64,000 bases of DNA from CAIWHR01 sp963846855. GTDB taxonomy: Bacteria > Pseudomonadota > Gammaproteobacteria > Burkholderiales > Casimicrobiaceae. The position numbers were made by a program, and so were the translations under genes. Where the stretch lies: the NCBI GenBank assembly GCA_963846855.1, contig CAWJXK010000008.1:682001-746000 (forward strand). Direction: 5' to 3'. Shown here in pieces: positions 20,872 through 30,624 of the stretch. Position 1 is the first letter of the stretch. Every line of letters begins with the position of its first letter. The notes under the pieces are model-generated. The model searched no databases. It was not told the DNA's origin and was given only the letters and a program-made list of their open reading frames with translations.

Positions 20872-21702
20872 GTGCTGAATTGCGGCAGCCACTCGTTCGA
20901 CCTCGCGCGTCCGCTGGTGATGGGAATCGTCAACGTCACGGCGGATTCCTTTCATCAAGACAGTCGCCAGCCGGACCGCGCCAGCGCCTTCGCGCGCGCG
21001 CGGCAGATGGCGGACGAGGGCGCCGACATCGTCGACATCGGCGGCGAGTCGACGCGGCCCGGCGCGACGCCGGTGGACGAGGACGAGGAGATCGCACGGG
21101 TCGTGCCGCTGACGGCGGAGCTCGTCGCGGCGGGAATCGTCGTTTCGGTCGACACGATGAAGCCGGCGGTGATGCGCGCCGCGCTCGTCGCAGGGGCCGC
21201 GATGATCAACGACGTCAGGGCGCTGCAGTCGCCGGGCGCGCTCGAGGCGCTCGCCGGCAGCGACGCCGCGGTGTGCCTCGTGCACATGCAGGGCGAGCCG
21301 CGGTCGATGCAGCAGGCGCCGCAGTATGCCGACGTCGTCGCCGAGGTCCGCGCGTTTCTCGTCGCCCGCGCGAAGGCGTGCGAAGCCGCCGGCATCGCGC
21401 GGGAGCGCATCGTCATCGACCCCGGCTTTGGCTTCGGCAAGACGCTGGCGCATAATCTCGCATTGGCGCGTGCGCTGCGCGAATTCGCGGCGACCGGTTA
21501 CCCTGTGCTCGCAGGCCTGTCGCGCAAGTCGTCGCTGGGAGCCATCACGGGGCGCGACGTGGCGGACCGGCTGCCGGCGAGCATCGCTGCGGCGCTCGCG
21601 ACGGTGGCGCGCGGAGCGTCGATCGTGCGCGTTCACGACGTCCGCGCGACCGTCGACGCATTGAAGGTGTGGCACGCCATCGAGTCGGGTACGCCGCCCT
21701 GA
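20872..21702 (+). CDS. folP: dihydropteroate synthase
   Basis: Condenses p-aminobenzoate with hydroxymethyl-dihydropterin pyrophosphate in folate synthesis; the sulfonamide target. The TIM barrel shows LVMGIVNVTADSF at the start, the pterin-site DIGGESTRPGA near residue 45, and GLSRKSSLG near 220. The GTG at 20872 gives the 276-residue family length. The open frame starts 27 codons earlier inside the ftsH terminator region and is not used. glmM follows after 27 bp, the conserved folP-glmM order. Confidence 0.94.
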   Translation: MLNCGSHSFDLARPLVMGIVNVTADSFHQDSRQPDRASAFARARQMADEGADIVDIGGESTRPGATPVDEDEEIARVVPLTAELVAAGIVVSVDTMKPAVMRAALVAGAAMINDVRALQSPGALEALAGSDAAVCLVHMQGEPRSMQQAPQYADVVAEVRAFLVARAKACEAAGIARERIVIDPGFGFGKTLAHNLALARALREFAATGYPVLAGLSRKSSLGAITGRDVADRLPASIAAALATVARGASIVRVHDVRATVDALKVWHAIESGTPP

Positions 21703-21729
21703 ACCGGCCCGTTGAATGCGAAAGTTCGA

Positions 21730-23085
21730 ATGACAAAGAGATACTTCGGCACGGACGGAATTCGCGGGCGCGTCGGCGCCATGCCCATCACGCCGGAGCT
21801 CATGCTGAAGCTCGGTTGGGCGGCCGGGCGCGTGCTCACCGAGGAGGCCCGCCACGCCGGTGGGCGGCCCGCGGTCCTGATCGGCAAGGACACGCGGATT
21901 TCCGGCTACATGCTCGAAGCGGCACTCGAGGCCGGGCTGTCGGCGGCGGGGGTCGACGTCCATCTGTCCGGGCCGCTGCCCACACCGGGCGTCGCCTATC
22001 TGACGCGCGCGTTGCGACTGTCCGCCGGCATCGTCATCAGCGCGTCGCACAATCCGTTCGACGACAACGGCATCAAGTTCTTCTCGGCCCGTGGATTGAA
22101 GCTGCCGGACACGGTCGAGCATGCCATCGAGGCGGCGATGGACGCGCCGCTCCTCTGCGTCGCGTCGGCCGAGCTCGGCAAGGCATGGCGGATCGACGAT
22201 GCAGCGGGCCGCTACATCGAGTTCTGCAAGAGCACCTTTCCGTCCGAGCTCGACCTGCGCGGTCTGCGGATCGTCGTCGACTGCGCGCACGGCGCGGGCT
22301 ACCACGTCGCGCCACCGGTGTTCCACGAGCTCGGCGCGGAGGTGATCGCCATCGGCAACGAGCCCGACGGCCTCAACATCAACGCCGGGCTGGGCGCGAC
22401 TCATCCCGCGCAATTGCAGGACTCGGTGCTGCTCCACGGCGCGGACCTAGGCATCGCGCTCGACGGCGACGGCGACCGACTGGCGATGGTCGACCGCGAG
22501 GGGCGACTCTACGACGGCGACCAGCTGCTTTACGTGATCGCGATGGATTACCGGCGCCGTGGCGTCCTGGCCGGCGGCGTGATCGGCACGCTGATGAGCA
22601 ATCTGGGGCTCGAGCAGGCGCTTGCGCGCGAGGGCATTTCGTTCGAGCGCGCTGCCGTCGGCGACCGGTACGTGCTGGAGAAACTCCAGCAAAACCGCTG
22701 GCAGCTGGGCGGCGAGAATTCCGGCCATATCATCTGTCTCGACCGGCACACCACCGGCGACGCGATCATCGCGGCGCTCGCGGTGCTGCGCGCGTTGAAG
22801 GAGCAGCGCACGACACTCGCGGCCGCCGCCGCGCCGGTGACGCTGTTCCCGCAGCGGCTCATCAACGTCCCGATGCCGAGAGGTTTCGATTGGAGCGCCA
22901 GCGTATCCATTCGCGCGGCCGAGGCGACCGCCCGCCAGGCGCTGGGCGCTGCGGGACGCATCCTGCTCCGGCCCTCGGGGACGGAGCCCGTGCTGCGCGT
23001 GATGGTCGAGGCACGGGACACGCCGACCGCGGACGATTGCGCGAAGCGCCTCGCCGACGCGATCGCCGGGACGCTGCGCGGGTAA
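21730..23085 (+). CDS. glmM: phosphoglucosamine mutase
   Basis: Converts glucosamine-6-phosphate to glucosamine-1-phosphate for UDP-GlcNAc. The 451-residue protein opens MTKRYFGTDGIRG. The phosphoserine loop SASHNPFDDNG places the catalytic Ser at residue 106; the metal-binding LDGDGDR and sugar-binding GGENSGHI are present, and the C-terminal phosphate loop is RPSGTEPVLRVM. The ATG at 21730 is preferred over a TTG at 21712. The gene follows folP closely and likely shares its transcript. Confidence 0.95.
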   Translation: MTKRYFGTDGIRGRVGAMPITPELMLKLGWAAGRVLTEEARHAGGRPAVLIGKDTRISGYMLEAALEAGLSAAGVDVHLSGPLPTPGVAYLTRALRLSAGIVISASHNPFDDNGIKFFSARGLKLPDTVEHAIEAAMDAPLLCVASAELGKAWRIDDAAGRYIEFCKSTFPSELDLRGLRIVVDCAHGAGYHVAPPVFHELGAEVIAIGNEPDGLNINAGLGATHPAQLQDSVLLHGADLGIALDGDGDRLAMVDREGRLYDGDQLLYVIAMDYRRRGVLAGGVIGTLMSNLGLEQALAREGISFERAAVGDRYVLEKLQQNRWQLGGENSGHIICLDRHTTGDAIIAALAVLRALKEQRTTLAAAAAPVTLFPQRLINVPMPRGFDWSASVSIRAAEATARQALGAAGRILLRPSGTEPVLRVMVEARDTPTADDCAKRLADAIAGTLRG

Positions 23086-23110
23086 CGCGCCGACGCGCCA
23101 GGACCATATC

Positions 23111-25342
23111 ATGGTCGCGGCGACGCATGCGGTGCCCGCGACGGGCGCCCCGGACGCGCTGGCGGCGTGGATCGCCGGGCTCGCCGGCACCTATCCCGAC
23201 AACGAGCTGCAGTCACTCGCCGAGGCGGCGCGCTATGCGTCCCTGCGTTGCGCCGGCACGACCGGCCGCGACGGCGAAGCCCTCGTCGATCGCGCTGCGG
23301 GCACGGCACGCATCCTGGCCGGCCTGAAGCTCGATGCGGCGAGCGTCCGTGCCGCGCTCCTGATCGGCCTGCCGGCTGCGCAGGCGTTCGACGCGGACGA
23401 CGTGACGGCGCGCTTCGGCGCCGATGTGGCGACGCTGGTCGCGGGCGTCGCGCGGATGGACGAGATCCGCGCGGTGCCGTCGACGGGTGATGCCACCGAG
23501 CGCGCGGCGCAGGCCGAGCGCCTGCGCAAGATGCTGCTGGCGATGGTCGAGGACATCCGCGTCGTGCTCATCAAGCTCGCGGAGCGCACGCAGGCGATGC
23601 GCTTCCTCGTCGCCGGAGGCGCGCAGCGCAGTGACGCCGCGCAGCGCGGCGCGCGCGAGGTGCAGGACCTCTTCGCGCCGCTCGCCAACCGCCTCGGCGT
23701 GTGGCAGCTCAAGTGGGAGCTCGAGGACCTGGCACTCCGCGCGCTCGAGCCCGCGACGTACAAGGCGATCGCGCAGATGCTGGACGAGCGCCGCATCGAC
23801 CGCGAGCGTTACATCGAGTCGGTCATCGGCCTCCTCGCGCGCGAGCTCGCCGCGGCGGGATTGCGCGCCGACGTGACCGGACGCCCGAAGCACATCTTCA
23901 GCATTTGGACCAAGATGCGGCGCAAGGGCGCCGGAATCGAGTCGCTCTACGATATCCGGGCGCTGCGCATCCTGGTCGACGACGTGAAGGATTGCTACGC
24001 GGCGCTCGGCGTCGTCCACCACCTGTGGACGCCGTTGCCGGGAGAATTCGACGACTACATCGCGAAGCCGAAGCCGAACAACTACCGCTCGCTGCACACG
24101 GCGGTGATCGGCCCGGAAGGCAAGCCGCTCGAAGTGCAGATCCGCACGTTCGACATGCACCAGCATTCCGAATACGGCGTCGCCGCACACTGGCGCTACA
24201 AGGAGGGCCGCGAGAAGGGCGTGCGCCGCGATCCCGCGTTCGAGGACCGCATCGCCTGGCTGCGCCAGGTGCTCGACTGGAAGGATGCGGTCGCCGACGC
24301 ATCGGACTGGCTCACCGCGTTCAAGAGCAGCCTCTTCACCGACACGATCTTCGTGCTGACGCCGCAGGGCAAGGTCGTCGATCTGCCGCGCGGCGCGACG
24401 CCGGTCGACTTCGCCTACGCCGTGCACACGAACCTCGGCCACCGCTGCCGCGGCGCGCGCGTCGACGGTGCGATGGTCCCGCTCAATCACGTGCTGAAGA
24501 ACGGCCAGCAGGTCGAGGTGATCACGGCGAAGCAGGGCGGCCCGTCGCGCGACTGGCTCAATTCCGAGCTCGGCTACGTGACGAGCCATCGCGCGCGCGC
24601 CAAGGTGCGCCAGTGGTACAAGGCGCAGCAGCAGGAGGAGACGCTCGCGCACGGCCGCGCCGCCGTCGAGCGCGAGCTTGCCCGCGCCGGGGCGACCGCT
24701 GTCAATCTCGACGCCGTCGCGGTGAAGGCCGGCTTCGAGAAGGCGGACGATCTCTTCATCGCCGTGGGGCGCGAGGAGGTCAACACGCGCCAGCTCCAGG
24801 TCGCGATCAAGGCGGTGGTGCAGCCGGCCGCGCCCGAGGCGGCTCCCGAGTCCGAGATCGGCGTGCTGCGGCAGAGCAAGGCGGCCGGCGCGGGCAGTGG
24901 CATTCTGGTCGTCGGCGTCGACCGCCTGATGACGGTGCTCGCGCGCTGCTGCAAGCCGGCGCCGCCCGATCGCATCGTCGGATTCGTCACGCGCGGCAAG
25001 GGCGTGACGATCCACCGGCAGAGCTGCACCAATGTCGCCCGGATGCGTGCGCGCGAGCCCGAGCGCCTGATCACCGCCGACTGGGGCGCGCCGCGCGACG
25101 AGGTGTTTCCGGTCGACGTCGTGCTGGAGGCGATCGACCGCCAAGGACTGCTGCGTGACGTTTCCGAAGTGTTCTCGCGGGAGCGGATCAACGTCACGGC
25201 GGCCAAGACGCAGACGCGCAATCACGAATCGCGGATGGCGTTCACCCTCGAAGTGCGAAGTCTCGACGCGCTCGCGCACGCGCTCGACGCGGTGCGCGAC
25301 ATCCCCGGCGTGATGTCGGCGGGACGACGGCACCTGTCGTAG
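23111..25342 (+). CDS. relA: RelA-type (p)ppGpp synthetase
   Basis: A 743-residue long RSH protein that makes the alarmone (p)ppGpp during amino acid starvation. The N-terminal HD domain is degenerate: the metal-binding HD-ED residues are absent, pointing to RelA, a synthetase, rather than bifunctional SpoT. The synthetase domain is well conserved (GRPKHIFSIWTKM, YDIRALRILVDD, PKPNNYRSLHTAV, QIRTFDMHQHSEYGVAAHW). A TGS domain follows near residue 410, then a zinc-finger/CC region with RCCKPAPPD and a C-terminal ACT domain. The ATG at 23111 is 25 bp after glmM. Confidence 0.92.
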   Translation: MVAATHAVPATGAPDALAAWIAGLAGTYPDNELQSLAEAARYASLRCAGTTGRDGEALVDRAAGTARILAGLKLDAASVRAALLIGLPAAQAFDADDVTARFGADVATLVAGVARMDEIRAVPSTGDATERAAQAERLRKMLLAMVEDIRVVLIKLAERTQAMRFLVAGGAQRSDAAQRGAREVQDLFAPLANRLGVWQLKWELEDLALRALEPATYKAIAQMLDERRIDRERYIESVIGLLARELAAAGLRADVTGRPKHIFSIWTKMRRKGAGIESLYDIRALRILVDDVKDCYAALGVVHHLWTPLPGEFDDYIAKPKPNNYRSLHTAVIGPEGKPLEVQIRTFDMHQHSEYGVAAHWRYKEGREKGVRRDPAFEDRIAWLRQVLDWKDAVADASDWLTAFKSSLFTDTIFVLTPQGKVVDLPRGATPVDFAYAVHTNLGHRCRGARVDGAMVPLNHVLKNGQQVEVITAKQGGPSRDWLNSELGYVTSHRARAKVRQWYKAQQQEETLAHGRAAVERELARAGATAVNLDAVAVKAGFEKADDLFIAVGREEVNTRQLQVAIKAVVQPAAPEAAPESEIGVLRQSKAAGAGSGILVVGVDRLMTVLARCCKPAPPDRIVGFVTRGKGVTIHRQSCTNVARMRAREPERLITADWGAPRDEVFPVDVVLEAIDRQGLLRDVSEVFSRERINVTAAKTQTRNHESRMAFTLEVRSLDALAHALDAVRDIPGVMSAGRRHLS

Positions 25343-25756
25343 GCCGCACGCCGCGGGGCAGGGCTCGTAACCCCCGGGTTTGCGGACCGATTGCCGAAAC
25401 GTGCGCCGCACGTTAAGTGCCGTTTAACTGTAGCGCTACCTGCATCGCGTCCACCTAGCGGAGCGTCGATTGAGCGAACGACCGCTATCGGCTGCGGGCT
25501 CAACCGGTCGACGCAACACCGTCCATCCTTACAGACAAGGGTTTGAAGACTATGGCCGTCCTGCGACGTGATTTAGCGACGATCTGAGATCGTACAAGCA
25601 CGAGTGATAGAGGCCCAGGAAGCAGCGCTACTTGCGATTAGCACCGATATGACAGGCACTTGCTGTTGCGTCTCCTGAATCTAGCATGTGTTGCGCCGAC
25701 CAGTTGAATCCACAGCCAACAGCGGTCCTTCGGCGTGATCTTCTTGGAAGGGAGAT
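25343..25756. other. 414-bp intergenic stretch, no gene recognised
   Basis: Between relA and the NhaD-like gene. Base composition is less GC-rich than the core genes on the left, with several stop codons in all frames. I see no tRNA, clear terminator or start-to-stop gene. It may mark the boundary of the accessory segment that follows. Confidence 0.4.
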
Positions 25757-27130
25757 TTATCGCGGCCCTAACGTTTGCTCCGGCGCTGCTTGTCCATCGA
25801 ATGACACAGCGGCCGGCGGGGCCGGCGCTTTGTCTCGCGCGTGTGGTTGCCAGCCCATCACAGCTAGCATGACGAAGAAGCCTGCGACGTAACCAAGCGG
25901 GATGTGCCAGCCATACCGCAGCCACAAGCCGACCGAGCGTGCTTCCGGATATAGGTTCGAGACGGCGACGCCAGCCGATGAGCCGAACCAAATCATCGAT
26001 CCGCCGAAACCGACGGCAAACGCCAGCATCGCCCAGTCATAACCGCCCTGCTTGAGTGCCAGTGCCGTGAGCGGAATGTTGTCGAATACGGACGAGAGGA
26101 ACCCAAGGCCCAAGGACGTTTGCCAGGACGCCTCCGGCAGCTTATCGACTGGCATCATGGAGGCGCAGAGGACCAGGGAGAGAAGGAAGATGCTGCCCTT
26201 GAACGCCTCGGGCACGAGATTCCACTGCGGCGGTCGCAGTACTGCGCAGGCAAGGATCGCCGCCCATACCGCAGCACCGATGAAGGGAAATGAATCCGAT
26301 AGATGCTTGAAATTGAGATTGATGATGATGTTGGTGGTGATCGCCGCGGCGAGGATGACCGCGACGATACCGAGGCGGGACCAGTCCACCGGCGGATGGG
26401 GGCCCTCGTCCCGTACGATCGGCGCATAGCGCTGCTGCTGAAAAGAGGCCGGGATGCCGAAAACGAACAGCGCCACGGCTGAAGCTATATAGGCTGGGAG
26501 CACATGAATTGGGTTGACGCCATCGAGCCACATCATGGTGGTTGTGGTATCGCCCACCACGCTGCCCGCTCCCCCCGCATTGGAGGCGGCGACAATCGCG
26601 GCGAGATAACCAATGTGGACCTTGTGCCGAAACACCGTGGCCGCGACGGTTCCGCCGATGAGGGCCGCGGCGATGTTGTCGAGGAAGCCTGAGAGAATAA
26701 ACACCATCACCAGCAGGCCGAAACCGCCCTTCCAGTCGTCCGGAAGAAATCGCGGCAGGACCTCAGGGGCGTGGCTTTTCTCGAAGTGATTGGAGAGGAT
26801 CGCGAAGCCCACCAGTAAGCCGAGCAAGTTGGTGAGGATTACCCATTCGTGTCCCAGGTGCCCGACTAGCCCCGCCAAGCCGGGCCCCGTCTTGAAGCCG
26901 GCGATGAACAGCTTATAGAGCGTGATGCCTGCTAAGCCGATTAGCGCTACCCGCAAGGTGTAGTGGTGAAAGAGCGCGACACCCAGCAAAGTTGCCCCGA
27001 AGAAGATGAATTCGACGGAAATGCCGATTGCGCTAGAACCATCGCCGGCTGCATTCGCGACGTTCGGGAAAACGAGGACCGCAATCGATACGACTGCGGC
27101 AGACCACTGGAAACGGGCAGGTGAATTCAC
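25757..27130 (-). CDS. NhaD-like Na+/H+ antiporter (ion transporter superfamily permease)
   Basis: A 457-residue membrane protein with about 12 helices and a signal-like first helix ending VANAAG. The two re-entrant signature halves are visible as SGFLDNIAAALIGG near the middle and SSVFDNIPLTALAL in the C-terminal half, and SNAGGAGSVVGDTTTTMMW follows the first. These are the NhaD/ArsB/citrate transporter features, closest to NhaD-type sodium/proton antiporters. The GTG at 27130 gives the cleanest N-terminus; the frame is open up to a TTG at 27211, just beside a -10-like TAAAAT. Its lower GC than its neighbours suggests acquisition. Substrate assignment is tentative. Confidence 0.75.
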   Translation of the reverse strand: MNSPARFQWSAAVVSIAVLVFPNVANAAGDGSSAIGISVEFIFFGATLLGVALFHHYTLRVALIGLAGITLYKLFIAGFKTGPGLAGLVGHLGHEWVILTNLLGLLVGFAILSNHFEKSHAPEVLPRFLPDDWKGGFGLLVMVFILSGFLDNIAAALIGGTVAATVFRHKVHIGYLAAIVAASNAGGAGSVVGDTTTTMMWLDGVNPIHVLPAYIASAVALFVFGIPASFQQQRYAPIVRDEGPHPPVDWSRLGIVAVILAAAITTNIIINLNFKHLSDSFPFIGAAVWAAILACAVLRPPQWNLVPEAFKGSIFLLSLVLCASMMPVDKLPEASWQTSLGLGFLSSVFDNIPLTALALKQGGYDWAMLAFAVGFGGSMIWFGSSAGVAVSNLYPEARSVGLWLRYGWHIPLGYVAGFFVMLAVMGWQPHARDKAPAPPAAVSFDGQAAPEQTLGPR

Positions 27131-27381
27131 GGGATGGGCGCAAGAACGCCGCGTGGCGGCCCGACCTACGCGTGAACCTGCCCGAGCGCGCCACAATGTG
27201 TTGACGCCCAAGCACCCGCGCGGATTTTAGCAGACCAAGTCGCTTAGCGGTGACTTAGAACGGCAGCGTTGTGAGAGGCGACCGTCTCCGCGGGGTCGAA
27301 AGCCGCGATCCAGGGCATCGAAAACCGCATTCATGAATCCGCCGGCCTCATTCGCACGTGGGCATGGAATATTCGGGCCGG

Positions 27382-29067
27382 CTAGGCGGCCGTAGAGGAT
27401 TTCTCGCCGAACCACACCCGCCAGAACGCGACAATCTTCGTCGTCACCGGCACGCGATCGTCGGATAGCGTATCGAGGAAATCCGACAGCCGTTTCGACC
27501 GCGCAATGGTGAAGACGAGCAACAGGATCGTGCCGGCGAGGACGCCCACGAAGAACAGCAGCTTGTAGAGGAACGCGGGCTCGCCGGCGCCGAACACATC
27601 CGCCGAGAGAATGTTCATGCCGAAGTAGCCGGTGGTGATCGTGCCGATCATGCCGAACGTCGTCACCACGGTCAGCCAGACCACGGTATTGGCCTGGCCG
27701 GCGCAGGCTGTCGCTGTCGAGGTATTCGTTCATGTCGTACATGCGCTCCTTCACCTCCTGGTAGAGCGCGTCGACGCCGAGATGCGAGGTGACGAGGTGA
27801 TGCAGCGCCTTGGTCTGCGCTTGATCGGCGACCTCGTGGAACCAGTAGCGGTGGATGAATCGCAGGAAGATCTCGAAGTTCTGGCGAATCGCGCGCTTGA
27901 AGCGCTTCACCGATTCCGAATCGCCGACTTCCAGCGCCTTCAGCGCGTTGACCAGCCGGGAAGAGAACATCAGCAGCGCTGCCTTCTGGAAGTGCGGAAT
28001 GAGGAACAGCAGGAAATGCTGGTGGCGAAACTGCGCGAACACGCCACCCTCGCAGTCGGTGAAGAATGGCGACCTGCGTCGCCGACGACGACCAGCGCGT
28101 GCCCGCAGCACATGTAGCGCGTGTTCAGACTTTCGACGCTGTCGCACCAGAAGCGGTCGTAGCAATAGCGCTCCTCGAAGGCCGCGACATGACGACCGGA
28201 GTACGGCAGCGTCTCGTCGCCACCGGCTGCGGTGACGAGTCCGAGGCGGATGAAATCGCCGCGCGTCAGCGTGCGCGGGTCGTCGAGCGCCAGATACCCC
28301 ATCACCGGCATCCGGTAATACTCGATCTGGCGGTAACGTATCGGCCCCCTGTCCTCCGCGTGATCGAGCACCAGCGGATTGAGCAGGAACGTCCAGTGCG
28401 CGCTGATCCGGGGCGCGCGATGCCGGCACACGAAGGACAGGAACTTCTCCCGCTGCTCGGCGTCGGAGGCAGCGAGCACCGCACCGTCGTGGCCGATCCA
28501 TTCGACGCGGTGCATGCAATGGAGGCCCTGGCCTTCCTGGTCCCAGCCGGCCGGGTAGGCGCGGCCGAAGCGGTAGAGCGTGTCCTCCGCCTAGTAGAGC
28601 GCGATGTCGTCGGCGAAGACCTCGACGTTGAGGAGCACGACGTCGATGTCGAAGAAGAAATACAGGTCGACGTGCTGGATCGACAGCAGCAGGGGTGTGT
28701 CGCCTGCGCGCGAGGTCAGGCGCACCGCAGCGATGTCGTCCCGGCGATACACGCGCATCGACGAGGCGCCGGGGTCCTCGCCTTTCAGGTCCTTGCGCCG
28801 GCTCCGCGCCTCGCCATAGAGAAACCGCTGCACGTAGGGCAGGAACGTGACGAATTCGTTGTAGTGGCGCATCTGGAACTGCTCCGGATCGCCGGTGAAT
28901 TCGTCGACGACCTCGTGCCACGGGTTGTCATCGCCCCCTTGCTCGAGGACTTCCCAGTGGCGCTGGATCTGGCTGCCTTCCCGGATCGGCATCAACTGCA
29001 GCGGCCAGAGCAGGATCTGCCGGAAGTGCCGCACGCACTTGTCATGGCTGGCTTCGATGTCGGACAT
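27382..29067 (-). pseudogene. CorA-like divalent cation transporter, interrupted by one stop and two frame shifts
   Basis: Pieced together, about 560 residues form a large CorA-related protein. The start MSDIEASHDKCVRHF follows a GGAGG site. A long soluble domain ends with VKERMYDMNEYLDSDSL. The last part has two membrane helices and the YGMN-type signature YFGMN that marks CorA channels. Three lesions break it: an in-frame TAG at 28591-28593 (after DDIALY), a shift near 28070-28075 (before SPFFTDCEGG), and one extra base near 27697 (CGGCCAGG, before NTVVWLTV). The amino acids on either side match each other in sense, so decay is recent or the sequence has errors. Confidence 0.7.
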
Positions 29068-29284
29068 GAGTGCCTCCGCAGGACGGTGGGACTTGGCGTG
29101 ACGCATGGGAGCCCGGGCAGCCAGGAAACCCGCAAAGGCCTTCGACTGCGCGCCGACTCTCCACGGGACATTCTGGCGGGGGCGCCGGATCGTCGCAACC
29201 GATCGAGCCACGCCCGGTTCAACTGCCCGTCGCGCGACGGCGCGAGTCGGCCGCATGGCGGCCGAGCAGGTTCCTAGCAAGTTC

Positions 29285-30388
29285 CTAGATGAGGTCGCGA
29301 TAGCCGGTGGCGCCGAAGACCGCGCCATGCAGCCGGTTGCGCCATCGCGCCGGGCCGTGCGCCGAGGCGAACGCTGCGAGATTCTTCATCGGTGTCGGAA
29401 CGAGCAGCTGGCGCATGACGAATGCGCGGCGCAGCTCCGGCGCGAACTCGGCGTCGCTGGCTCGCTGCCAATCCGCCGCGACATCGCCGGGGCTCGCCGC
29501 GTCGATGGTGGCAGCGACGAGCCTCCCACTCGCGAGCGCGTTGCCGATGCCGTCGCCGGTCAGCGGATCGGCGAGCTGCGCCGCGTCGCCGATCCGCAGC
29601 ACGCCGTCCTCGGTGACTCGGTTGCGCCAGCCGCCGAGCGCGACCGGGTACCCGACCGGGCGCGTGGATTCGCTGGCGGCGCGGCAGATTTCATGCGCGG
29701 CGCGATGGCTCCCGAGAAAATGCGCGAGGAAGTCGGCCACCGTCTGCTCGCGCCGGTTGTCCTCCTTCCACATGCCGACGCCAATGTTGTAGCGCACGAT
29801 CGTTGCATCGACGTGCACCGGAAAGATCCAGCCGTAGCCGCGGCGGAATTCGTCGTCGGTGTGGAGCGAGACCTGCTCCGTCCCGATCGCGGCGGCGGCG
29901 TCGCGGCGCAGCGTCCAGTAGGCGCGCAGACCGATCGCATTGGGGCGGCCGGCCGCCGCGCCGCGCGCGTCGATCACGTGATCGTGGGCGGCGAATGCCG
30001 GATCGTCGCGGCGCACTTCGCGCAGCGTGCGGCGAACGAGCTCGCCGCCCGCGCGGGTCGCCTGCGCCAGCACCATTGCGTCGAGGATCCGTCGCGGAAC
30101 GCAGCGACCCGGCGCCGCGCTTTTGTGCTCGCTTCGCCGGCCGGCGGGTGCGACGAGCACCGTGCGGGTGATGGTCGCGTGGCCCGGCGCCGCGCGGGCC
30201 AGCGCGTCGGCGTCAAGACCGAGCGCCGCGAGCTCGCGAAGAGCGGCCGGCGTCAGCCAGTCGCCGCAGGTCTTGTCGCGTGGAAACACGGCGCGGTCGA
30301 ACAACGTCACCGCGTGGCCACGCGTGGCGAGGTGATACGCGGCCGCGGCTCCCGCAGGTCCCGCGCCGACGATTGCGATGCGTGCCAT
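29285..30388 (-). CDS. geranylgeranyl reductase family FAD-dependent oxidoreductase
   Basis: A 367-residue flavoprotein. The dinucleotide fold is at the start (IAIVGAGPAGAAAAYHLA), followed by DKTCGDWLTPAAL, a signature of the geranylgeranyl reductase/lycopene-cyclase-like group, and the second FAD motif RIGDAAQLADPLTGDGIGNA near residue 280. Such enzymes reduce isoprenoid double bonds or act in quinone and lipid modification. The ATG at 30388 gives the normal N-terminus; the frame is open much further but without homology. It is divergent from a fatty acid desaturase gene, which suggests a shared lipid-related role. Confidence 0.8.
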   Translation of the reverse strand: MARIAIVGAGPAGAAAAYHLATRGHAVTLFDRAVFPRDKTCGDWLTPAALRELAALGLDADALARAAPGHATITRTVLVAPAGRRSEHKSAAPGRCVPRRILDAMVLAQATRAGGELVRRTLREVRRDDPAFAAHDHVIDARGAAAGRPNAIGLRAYWTLRRDAAAAIGTEQVSLHTDDEFRRGYGWIFPVHVDATIVRYNIGVGMWKEDNRREQTVADFLAHFLGSHRAAHEICRAASESTRPVGYPVALGGWRNRVTEDGVLRIGDAAQLADPLTGDGIGNALASGRLVAATIDAASPGDVAADWQRASDAEFAPELRRAFVMRQLLVPTPMKNLAAFASAHGPARWRNRLHGAVFGATGYRDLI

Positions 30389-30464
30389 CGTAGGTTTGCG
30401 TGCGCGGCAGCGACGGCATCCGGGCGGAGTGGCCGGAGGATTCCGTCGGGCGCGCCAATTCGTG

Positions 30465-30504
30465 GTCAACAATCGTTGACGAGGCGAAGGTCGCAGTCTA
30501 CATT
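30465..30504 (+). promoter_or_regulatory. promoter with overlapping inverted repeat, upstream of the desaturase gene
   Basis: A near-consensus sigma-70 promoter, TTGACG (30476-30481), 17-bp spacer, TACATT (30499-30504). Its -35 is embedded in the inverted repeat GTCAAC-AATC-GTTGAC (30465-30480), a plausible repressor operator controlling the divergent reductase and desaturase genes. Confidence 0.5.
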
Positions 30505-30624
30505 CCGCGCGGGAGTCGCGTGGGGCCCGGGTGCCGAAGCGCCGGGACGAGCCGCACGGCCCAGACAGGCGATCCCGACTCGCGATGACGCATAGAACGG
30601 CATGAACGAACCTTTGGAGCGACG

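Noticed and set aside
25343..25756. tRNA or transposase remnant between relA and the NhaD-like gene
   Set aside because: No cloverleaf can be drawn and the short frames do not show transposase motifs.
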